This document shows positions 58,923 through 64,000 of a DNA stretch of 64,000 nucleotides, piece after piece. This DNA is from Salinicola peritrichatus (lineage in GTDB: Bacteria; Pseudomonadota; Gammaproteobacteria; Pseudomonadales; Halomonadaceae), in assembly GCF_003206715.1 (NCBI RefSeq), contig NZ_PZJU01000004.1, forward strand, positions 84,067-148,066. The letters run 5' to 3'. Position 1 is the stretch's first letter, and each line of letters begins with the position of its first letter. A program made the position numbers and the translations under genes. The notes under the pieces are model-generated. The model ran no database searches, was not told the origin of the DNA, and saw only the letters and a list, made by a program, of their open reading frames with translations.

Positions 58923-59321
58923 CTACTCGCCGGCGTGGAAGGTGATCGCCACCGAGTTGATGCAGTAGCGCTGGCCGGTGGTTTCCGGCGGGCCGTCGGG
59001 GAAGACATGGCCCAGATGGGCGTCGCAACGGCGACAGGTGACCTCGATGCGGCGCATGCCATGGCTGGTGTCGAGATGCTCCTCCACCGAGGCATCGGCC
59101 AGTGGACGATCGAAACTCGGCCAGCCGCAATGCGCCTCGAACTTGTGTTCGTTCTCGAACAGCGGGGCACCGCAGCAGACGCAGTGATAGATGCCCTGTA
59201 CCGGCTCGACCTGATAATCGCCGCTGAACGGGCGCTCGGTGCCTTTCTCGCGGGTGACGTGATACTGCTCGGGGGTGAGCTGTTCGCGCCACTCCGCCTC
59301 GCTCTTGTGTACCTTGCTCAT
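58923..59321 (-). CDS. msrB: Peptide methionine-(R)-S-oxide reductase MsrB
   Basis: Cytosolic repair enzyme that reduces the R-sulfoxide of methionine in proteins. 132 residues. Two CxxC zinc pairs ('[11 protein letters not shown]' and '[20 protein letters not shown]'), the catalytic Cys in '[13 protein letters not shown]', and '[13 protein letters not shown]', in which a second Cys could resolve the sulfenic acid. The ATG at 59321 follows GAGGAG. The combination msrB, alaA, htpX also occurs in Pseudomonas, with rbgA intercalated here. Confidence 0.96.
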   Translation of the reverse strand: MSKVHKSEAEWREQLTPEQYHVTREKGTERPFSGDYQVEPVQGIYHCVCCGAPLFENEHKFEAHCGWPSFDRPLADASVEEHLDTSHGMRRIEVTCRRCDAHLGHVFPDGPPETTGQRYCINSVAITFHAGE

Positions 59322-59425
59322 GGTCGGTCTCCTCATGCATCGACACGCTGCCTGCATTACAGGCCATTTGGTGCTTGCTGACCAGTCCCGATTGGTCCCG
59401 GGTGAATATCGGTGAAATCAGTCGC

Positions 59426-59454
59426 TTGACACCCCAAAATGGCCCCAGTACTAT
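59426..59454 (+). promoter_or_regulatory. Promoter of the tRNA operon
   Basis: TTGACA (59426-59431), a 17-nt spacer and TACTAT (59449-59454), with a GC-rich discriminator ACGCGCC after it, as in stringently controlled stable-RNA promoters. The first tRNA begins 25 nt past the expected start site. Confidence 0.75.
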
Positions 59455-59485
59455 ACGCGCCACCTCGACGGAGACGAGACATTGC

Positions 59486-59561
59486 GTCCCATTCGTCTAG
59501 TGGTCCAGGACACCGCCCTTTCACGGCGGTAACAGGGGTTCGAACCCCCTATGGGACGCCA
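59486..59561 (+). tRNA. gltT: tRNA-Glu (anticodon TTC), copy 1
   Basis: 76 nt with encoded CCA. Acceptor GTCCCAT/ATGGGAC, anticodon loop CTTTCAC, T-arm GGTTCGAACC. Identical to the other two copies in the operon. U34 is a substrate for MnmA, encoded at 23.1-24.3 kb. Confidence 0.98.
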
Positions 59562-59584
59562 CTCGACTTCTTCGAAGGCATGGT

Positions 59585-59659
59585 GCGGGAATAGCTCAGT
59601 GGTAGAGCATCGCCTTGCCAAGGCGAGGGTCGCGAGTTCGAATCTCGTTTCCCGCTCCA
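59585..59659 (+). tRNA. glyV: tRNA-Gly (anticodon GCC), copy 1
   Basis: 75 nt with encoded CCA. Acceptor GCGGGAA/TTCCCGC, anticodon loop TTGCCAA. The T-stem is GCGAG/CTCGT; pair 50-64 is C-G here but G-C in copy 2. Followed directly by two tail repeats. Confidence 0.98.
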
Positions 59660-59664
59660 ATTTT

Positions 59665-59740
59665 AGCGGTACAGGATCGGTATCCGAGGGTCGCGAGCTG
59701 GAACGCCAGCCCGGTCGAATCTCGTTTCCCGCTCCAATTT
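59665..59740 (+). repeat. tRNA-Gly tail repeat, unit 1
   Basis: 76-nt unit in tandem with unit 2. After 20 nt of unrelated spacer it repeats the tRNA-Gly 3' part (variable loop, T-arm and acceptor end with CCA, 59685-59736). A 17-nt insert CTGGAACGCCAGCCCGG (59698-59714) replaces the first T of the T-loop. The insert can form a CTGG/CCAG hairpin. It lacks the 5' half, so it is not a tRNA gene. Confidence 0.85.
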
Positions 59741-59812
59741 AGCGGTACAGGATCGGTATCCGAGAGTCGCGAGCTGGAACGCCAGCCCGGTCGAATCTCG
59801 TTTTTCCGCTCC
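59741..59812 (+). repeat. tRNA-Gly tail repeat, unit 2
   Basis: Second tandem unit, nearly identical to unit 1, but the acceptor end is degraded (TTTTTCCGCTCC, no CCA). Same 17-nt insert. Confidence 0.85.
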
Positions 59813-59821
59813 GACAAATGC

Positions 59822-59897
59822 GTCCCATTCGTCTAGTGGTCCAGGACACCGCCCTTTCACGGCGGTAACAGGGGTTCGAACCCCCTATGGGACGCCA
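59822..59897 (+). tRNA. gltT: tRNA-Glu (anticodon TTC), copy 2
   Basis: Identical 76-nt copy with encoded CCA. Confidence 0.98.
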
Positions 59898-59957
59898 CTT
59901 TCATGGCGCTTGCCATGTCGTCGCGGTCCTTCAGTACCCGGGCTTCGACAACGATAA

Positions 59958-60032
59958 GCGGGAATAGCTCAGTGGTAGAGCATCGCCTTGCCAAGGCGAG
60001 GGTCGGGAGTTCGAATCTCCTTTCCCGCTCCA
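59958..60032 (+). tRNA. glyV: tRNA-Gly (anticodon GCC), copy 2
   Basis: 75 nt, same body as copy 1 but with T-stem GGGAG/CTCCT, a compensatory C-G to G-C swap at pair 50-64. Followed by tail repeat unit 3. Confidence 0.98.
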
Positions 60033-60108
60033 TATCGTGAATTTCTGGAACGGTAGGCGAGGGTCGTGAGCTGGAACGCCAGCCCGGTCGATCTCCTTTC
60101 CCGCTCCA
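60033..60108 (+). repeat. tRNA-Gly tail repeat, unit 3
   Basis: 76-nt unit starting exactly after the CCA of tRNA-Gly copy 2 and ending at its own CCA. It carries the same 17-nt insert. Its 3' T-stem reads CTCC, like the adjacent tRNA copy 2 rather than copy 1. The spacer start TATCGTGA recurs directly after it. Confidence 0.85.
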
Positions 60109-60127
60109 TATCGTGACTTCTTTTTGC

Positions 60128-60203
60128 GTCCCATTCGTCTAGTGGTCCAGGACACCGCCCTTTCACGGCGGTAACAGGGGTTCGAACCCCCTATGGGACG
60201 CCA
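60128..60203 (+). tRNA. gltT: tRNA-Glu (anticodon TTC), copy 3
   Basis: Identical 76-nt copy with encoded CCA; last gene of the operon. No clear terminator follows before the ABC gene. Confidence 0.98.
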
Positions 60204-60378
60204 CTTCCGCTGTTTCTCACTGCGATACCGGGCGTCGAAGCTTTCGGTCACATTAGCGACCCCTTCGTCTGCTAAAGATTGAATCGCAATGAATCGCCCC
60301 CATATTGGCCGGCACTTCTTTCATTCGTAGCGCGTTACATCGTATCGCGTCGTATCACGAACCTGACAGGAATCCCAG

Positions 60379-61362
60379 ATGGCGGAACCGGCACTGTCCA
60401 TCCGCGGGCTGACCAAAGTCTACGGTAATGGTTTCGAGGCCCTGAAAGGCATTGATCTCGATGTCGCTCAGGGCGATTTTTTTGCACTGCTCGGCCCCAA
60501 CGGGGCGGGGAAATCCACCACGCTCGGCATCGTCTGTTCGCTGGTCCAGAAGACCGCGGGGCAGGTGAAGATCTTCGGTATCGATATCGACCAGGATTTC
60601 GCCAGGGCCAAGTACCACCTGGGTGTGGTGCCGCAGGAGTTCAACTTCAGCCAGTTCGAGAAGGTCGAGGACATCATCCTGACCCAAGCGGGCTACTACG
60701 GCATGCCGATGAAGGAGGCCAAGCCGCGTTGCGAACGCCTGCTCAAGGACCTCGGCCTGTGGGACAAGCGCAGTGGCGCCGCGCGGATGCTCTCCGGTGG
60801 CATGAAACGCCGGCTGATGATTGCCCGCGCGCTGATTCATCGCCCGCGCCTGCTGATTCTCGACGAACCCACCGCTGGCGTGGATATCGAGCTGCGTCGC
60901 AGCATGTGGGAGTACATGCGCCGGATCAACCAGGAAGAGGGCACCTCGATCATCCTCACCACGCACTATCTCGAGGAAGCCGAAAGCCTGTGCCGCAATA
61001 TCGCGATCATCAATCGCGGCGAGATCGTCAAGAACACCTCGATACGCGAGCTTCTTACCGAACTCGATACCGAAACCTTCCTGCTCGATCTCGCCGAGCC
61101 GGTCGACGCGGTGCCCCAGGTCGAGGGGTTCGAGGTCGAGCACATCGATGCGCGCCAGTTGGCGTTGTCGGTACGCAAGGGCAGCGATCTCAACGACGCC
61201 TTCCGGCAGCTCTCCGAGCGGGGAGTGCGGGTCGTCTCGATGCGTAACCGCGCCAATCGTCTGGAAGAGCTGTTCGTCTCGATGACCTCTCAGCCCAATG
61301 CCGCCAAAGGCATCGACAGCGCATCCCGGGAATCGATCCAGGTCAAGGAGACGGCGTCTTGA
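60379..61362 (+). CDS. yadG: ABC transporter ATP-binding protein, YadG-like
   Basis: ATPase subunit of a two-gene ABC-2 type exporter; 327 residues. Walker A GPNGAGKST (39-47), signature 'MLSGGMKRRLMIARALIHRP' (LSGGM at ~138), Walker B 'LLILDEPTAGVD' (~157-168) and the H-loop in 'ILTTHYLEEAE'. A C-terminal ~80-residue extension follows, as in drug/polysaccharide export types. AGGA precedes the ATG. The permease gene starts within the stop codon (TTGA overlap). The substrate is unknown. Confidence 0.93.
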   Translation: MAEPALSIRGLTKVYGNGFEALKGIDLDVAQGDFFALLGPNGAGKSTTLGIVCSLVQKTAGQVKIFGIDIDQDFARAKYHLGVVPQEFNFSQFEKVEDIILTQAGYYGMPMKEAKPRCERLLKDLGLWDKRSGAARMLSGGMKRRLMIARALIHRPRLLILDEPTAGVDIELRRSMWEYMRRINQEEGTSIILTTHYLEEAESLCRNIAIINRGEIVKNTSIRELLTELDTETFLLDLAEPVDAVPQVEGFEVEHIDARQLALSVRKGSDLNDAFRQLSERGVRVVSMRNRANRLEELFVSMTSQPNAAKGIDSASRESIQVKETAS

Positions 61363-62132
61363 ACACCCGCCAACTGCTGATTTCGCTCTGGACCATGGTG
61401 GTCAAGGAAGTGCGCCGCTTCGTGCGGATCTGGCCGCAGACGCTGGTGCCGCCGTCGATCACCATGACGATGTACTTCATCATCTTCGGCAACCTGATCG
61501 GTTCCCGCGTCGGCGAAATGCACGGCATCTCGTACATGTCGTACATCGTGCCCGGGCTGATCATGATGTCCGTGATCACCAACAGCTATTCCAATGTCGC
61601 TTCGTCGTTCTTCTCCAACAAGTTCCAGCGCAGCGTGGAGGAGATGATGGTCTCGCCGATGCCCAATTGGGTGATCCTGGCCGGTTTCGTCATCGGTGGC
61701 GCGGCACGGGGGCTTGGCGTCGGGCTGATCGTCACGCTGGTATCGCTGTTCTTCACCGATCTCAGCATTCATCATCCCTTGATGACGCTCGCGGTGGTGG
61801 TGATGACGGCGTTGCTATTCTCGATCGGTGGTTTCGTCAATGCGCTGCTGGCCAAGAAGTTCGACGATATTTCGATCGTGCCGATCTTCGTGTTGACTCC
61901 GCTGACCTACCTCGGTGGCGTGTTCTATTCGATCGACCTGCTGCCGGATTTCTGGCAGAGCGTGTCGATGGTCAACCCGATTCTGTATATGGTGAATGCC
62001 TTCCGCTATGGCATTCTCGGTATTTCCGATATTCCGGTGGCCGGTGCCTTGATTGCCATCGCGGCATTCATTCTGGCGTTCTGGTTCCTGGCGCTGTGGA
62101 TGCTCAACCATGGCAAGGGGATTCGTACGTGA
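61359..62132 (+). CDS. yadH: ABC-2 type permease, YadH-like
   Basis: Inner-membrane permease of 257 residues with six predicted helices, partner of the preceding ATPase. 'MYFIIFGNLIGSRVGEM', 'SYMSYIVPGLIMMSVITNSY', 'SVEEMMVSPMPNWVILAGFV' and 'PLTYLGGVFYSIDLLPDFWQ' are typical ABC-2 segments. TTG start at 61359 with AAGGAG 8 nt upstream, overlapping the yadG stop. It overlaps queF by GTGA, so the three genes are translationally coupled. Confidence 0.92.
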   Translation: MNTRQLLISLWTMVVKEVRRFVRIWPQTLVPPSITMTMYFIIFGNLIGSRVGEMHGISYMSYIVPGLIMMSVITNSYSNVASSFFSNKFQRSVEEMMVSPMPNWVILAGFVIGGAARGLGVGLIVTLVSLFFTDLSIHHPLMTLAVVVMTALLFSIGGFVNALLAKKFDDISIVPIFVLTPLTYLGGVFYSIDLLPDFWQSVSMVNPILYMVNAFRYGILGISDIPVAGALIAIAAFILAFWFLALWMLNHGKGIRT

Positions 62133-62968
62133 ACCAGGACCGTCCGGACACGTTGGCCAATGCCCCGCTCGGGCGGGAATCCGCCTATCCCGAGCGCTAC
62201 GACCCGTCGCTGCTGTTTCCGATCGCTCGCGCGGCCAACCGGGCGCCACTGGGGCTTGTCGACACCGCGTTGCCGTTCATCGGCGAGGACGAATGGTGGG
62301 CCTTCGAGCTTTCCTGGCTTGATCCGCGTGGCAAGCCGGTGGTCGCCGTGGCGCGCTTCCGGCTGCCGGCGGATTCGCCCAGGTTGATCGAGTCCAAGTC
62401 GTGGAAGCTCTACCTCAATAGCTTCAACCAGACGAACTTCGCCGATCGCCAGGCGGTGGTCGAGCATCTCGAGCGGGATCTCGGCGCGGCGGCCGGAGCG
62501 CCAGTCACCGTGGAGCTGTTCGGTGTCGATGACGCCTCGCTGGCGCCCCAGCCGATGCCCGGAGAGTGTCTCGACGAGCTCGAGGTCGATATCGATCGCT
62601 ATACGCCAGCACCGGAACTGCTTATCTGCGATGGCACCGAAGTCGTCGAAGAGACGCTGCACTCCCATCTGCTCAAATCGAATTGTCCGGTGACCGGCCA
62701 ACCCGACTGGGGCAGCGTGCTGATCGCCTACAAAGGGCCACGCGTCGACCGTGCCGCGCTGTTGCGCTACGTGATCTCCTACCGTCAGCATCAGGATTTC
62801 CACGAGCACTGTGTCGAGCACATCTTCGTTGACCTGATGGCGCGCTGCCGTCCGCAAGAGCTTCTGGTGATGGCGCGCTACGTGCGCCGTGGCGGCCTGG
62901 ATATCAACCCGTGGCGCGCCACCCCGGGTTGGACTTCGGAGTTGCCCGTACGATTGCTGCGGCAATAG
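62129..62968 (+). CDS. queF: NADPH-dependent 7-cyano-7-deazaguanine reductase QueF (long type)
   Basis: Reduces preQ0 to preQ1 on the way to queuosine in tRNA (His, Asp, Asn, Tyr). 279 residues, two-domain E. coli type (282). Catalytic Cys186 in 'LLKSNCPVTGQPDWG', with the NADPH motif 'ESKSWKLYLNSFNQT' and 'EHCVEHIFVDLM' in the other half. The GTG at 62129 has AAGGGG 8 nt upstream and overlaps the permease stop; the frame is open far upstream in the wrong context. Whether the exporter relates to deazaguanine metabolism is unknown. Confidence 0.95.
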   Translation: MNQDRPDTLANAPLGRESAYPERYDPSLLFPIARAANRAPLGLVDTALPFIGEDEWWAFELSWLDPRGKPVVAVARFRLPADSPRLIESKSWKLYLNSFNQTNFADRQAVVEHLERDLGAAAGAPVTVELFGVDDASLAPQPMPGECLDELEVDIDRYTPAPELLICDGTEVVEETLHSHLLKSNCPVTGQPDWGSVLIAYKGPRVDRAALLRYVISYRQHQDFHEHCVEHIFVDLMARCRPQELLVMARYVRRGGLDINPWRATPGWTSELPVRLLRQ

Positions 62969-63029
62969 GGGTTTTCCCGTAGAGTCGGGTAACTACCAAA
63001 GGGATTCAGGGTTTGCGAAGGAGTTATTC

Positions 63030-63590
63030 ATGGATGCCATGACACTACTGCATGAGCGCCGCTCGATGGGTAAGCTAACCGGCCCGGCACCCACCGCCGA
63101 GCAGTTGGACGCACTCTACCGCGCCGCATTGCGTGCTCCGGATCACAAAGAGATGACGCCGTACCGGTTCATCGAAATCAGCGGAGAAGGGCTCGATCGG
63201 CTGGGTGAGCTTTTCGCCCAGTCCGATTACCAGGCCAATCCGCATATCGACGACGGCAGCCTGGACGCCGCCCGCAAGAAACCCAAGCGTGCGCCGATGA
63301 TCATCGCCGTGATCGCCAGGATCACCCCCGACCTGCCCAAGGTACCGCCAATCGAGCAAGTCATTTCCGCCGGCTGTGCCGCCCAGGCGATGCTCTACGC
63401 CGCCTATGCCCAAGGGCTGGGAGCAATGTGGCGCACCGGCACCTATGCGCATGACAGGACCGTCTGGCGTGGTCTCGGACTCGACGAGCATGAAGAACTG
63501 ATCGGCTATCTCTACCTCGGCCAGGTGGGAGGTCGTTATCCGGATGCTCCGGCGCGTGATCCGAAGGACTTCGTCGAGCACTGGAACTGA
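63030..63590 (+). CDS. ydjA: Nitroreductase-family flavoprotein, YdjA-like
   Basis: Small FMN-dependent oxidoreductase of the nitroreductase fold, 186 residues (183 in E. coli YdjA). 'LLHERRSMGKLTGPAPTAEQ' with the FMN-binding RRS, 'RAALRAPDHKEMTPYRFIEI', 'SAGCAAQAMLYAAYAQGLGA' and 'YLYLGQVGGRYPD'. The physiological substrate is unknown for the family. AAGGAG precedes the ATG by 8 nt; the longer open frame overlapping queF has no support. Confidence 0.9.
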   Translation: MDAMTLLHERRSMGKLTGPAPTAEQLDALYRAALRAPDHKEMTPYRFIEISGEGLDRLGELFAQSDYQANPHIDDGSLDAARKKPKRAPMIIAVIARITPDLPKVPPIEQVISAGCAAQAMLYAAYAQGLGAMWRTGTYAHDRTVWRGLGLDEHEELIGYLYLGQVGGRYPDAPARDPKDFVEHWN

Positions 63591-63624
63591 TCTCGATGAT
63601 TAAGGCGACAAAAGGAAAAATGGC

Positions 63625-63653
63625 TTGCCATCACGGAGTTAGCTCGCTACCAT
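63625..63653 (+). promoter_or_regulatory. Promoter of tRNA-Ser
   Basis: TTGCCA (63625-63630), a 17-nt spacer and TACCAT (63648-63653) with a GC-rich discriminator, ~45 nt upstream of the tRNA. Confidence 0.6.
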
Positions 63654-63705
63654 GTGCGCCGTTCTGAACGCAGACGCCCATCCGCTGCGAACGGGATGAC
63701 AATGC

Positions 63706-63793
63706 GGAGAGGTGTCCGAGTGGTCGAAGGAGCACGCCTGGAAAGTGTGTAAGTCGAAAGGCTTCGAGGGTTCGAATCCCTCCCTCTCCGCCA
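63706..63793 (+). tRNA. serX: tRNA-Ser (anticodon GGA)
   Basis: 88 nt with encoded CCA and a long class II variable arm. Acceptor GGAGAGG/CCTCTCC, anticodon loop CTGGAAA, T-arm GGTTCGAATCC. Confidence 0.97.
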
Positions 63794-63805
63794 TAGTATT
63801 CTGAG

Positions 63806-63833
63806 AAAAACCGGCTCAAGTGGCCGGTTTTTT
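63806..63833 (+). terminator. Rho-independent terminator of tRNA-Ser
   Basis: Stem AAACCGGC / GCCGGTTT with a 7-nt loop and a six-T run, 12 nt after the tRNA. The last 167 bases of the window (63834-64000) show no gene and are more AT-rich towards the end. Confidence 0.88.
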
Positions 63834-64000
63834 CATGGCTGGAGAAAACCTCCGGAGAGGGACGCGGATGGGAACCCTCCGGTTCGCACCGAGGCACCAG
63901 AACTCGATCTACCGCAACTTTTTAATTTCCAACCGATTAATGAGTCAATTCAGCCTCTTGATTGTCGCGGTCTGGCCGATAATGCAGTGGGGTAAAACCC

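Noticed and set aside
59451-60251. Several short open frames across the tRNA cluster
   Set aside because: They run through tRNA bodies and the tail repeats; the similar peptides only reflect the repeated RNA sequence.
63794-64000. A possible integration site or island start after tRNA-Ser
   Set aside because: The DNA becomes slightly AT-richer, but no integrase, tRNA-end duplication or mobile gene is visible before the window ends.

Overview
The window is about 64 kb of high-GC chromosome from a gammaproteobacterium, most likely a member of the Halomonadaceae (Halomonas-like). This rests on the protein flavour (osmoregulated periplasmic glucan genes, LpxR, a 180-kDa NAD-glutamate dehydrogenase, YcjX/YcjF, RMF next to pyrD and rlmKL) and on gene orders shared with Pseudomonas and E. 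coli (nudJ-mnmA-hflD-purB-roxA, clpS-clpA-infA-aat, ftsK-lolA-rarA, alaA-htpX-msrB). Almost all of it is ordinary core genome. There is no prophage, no complete insertion sequence, no CRISPR array and no rRNA operon.

Layout. 1-5.4 kb: the 3' part of a HAD phosphatase, a dispersed repeat, ycjF/ycjX and a sodium:solute symporter. 5.6-13.3 kb: envelope glycan region with a GtrII-like glucosyltransferase divergent from opgG-opgH, then a small GlsB-type membrane protein and an acyltransferase-3 protein. 13.4-19.6 kb: a tandem DUF1266 protein, an NlpC/P60 lipoprotein, a SlyD-type isomerase, a small membrane protein, LpxR and SlyB. 19.8-24.9 kb (minus): nudJ, mnmA, hflD, purB, roxA. 25.3-30.0 kb: clpS-clpA facing infA, bpt and aat, which together form a compact N-degron pathway. 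30.2-38.3 kb: a chemoreceptor, ftsK, lolA, a 356-bp non-coding element with inverted ends, and rarA. 38.6-52.3 kb: a degenerate hemerythrin-like protein, trmA, gdhB, an exported two-domain protein, pyrD, rmf, rlmKL, a WGR-domain protein and pdxB. 52.3-59.3 kb: a MITE-like palindrome, a siderophore-interacting protein with its MarR regulator, a cytosine-permease-like protein, htpX, alaA, rbgA and msrB. 59.4-60.2 kb: a Glu-Gly-Glu-Gly-Glu tRNA operon with tRNA-tail repeats. 60.4-64 kb: ABC exporter genes coupled to queF, a nitroreductase and tRNA-Ser.

Many genes serve translation and protein quality control: MnmA (acts on tRNA-Glu, whose genes lie in the window), TrmA, QueF, RlmKL, RoxA, RbgA, IF-1, RMF, ClpS/ClpA with Bpt and Aat, HtpX, MsrB and SlyD. 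The features least explained by known gene families are non-coding. They are (i) 76-nt repeats behind each tRNA-Gly gene that copy the tRNA 3' tail with a 17-nt hairpin inserted at the T-loop; (ii) a structured dispersed element present twice 35.8 kb apart, with compensatory base changes in its stems; and (iii) a MITE-like palindrome whose 29-bp end also occurs exactly at the clpA stop codon.

Start codons were chosen from ribosome-binding sites, overlaps with neighbours and family length. Several genes seem to use TTG starts behind strong Shine-Dalgarno sequences. No searches or folding programs could be run, so family names come from recognition of motifs and overall sequence.
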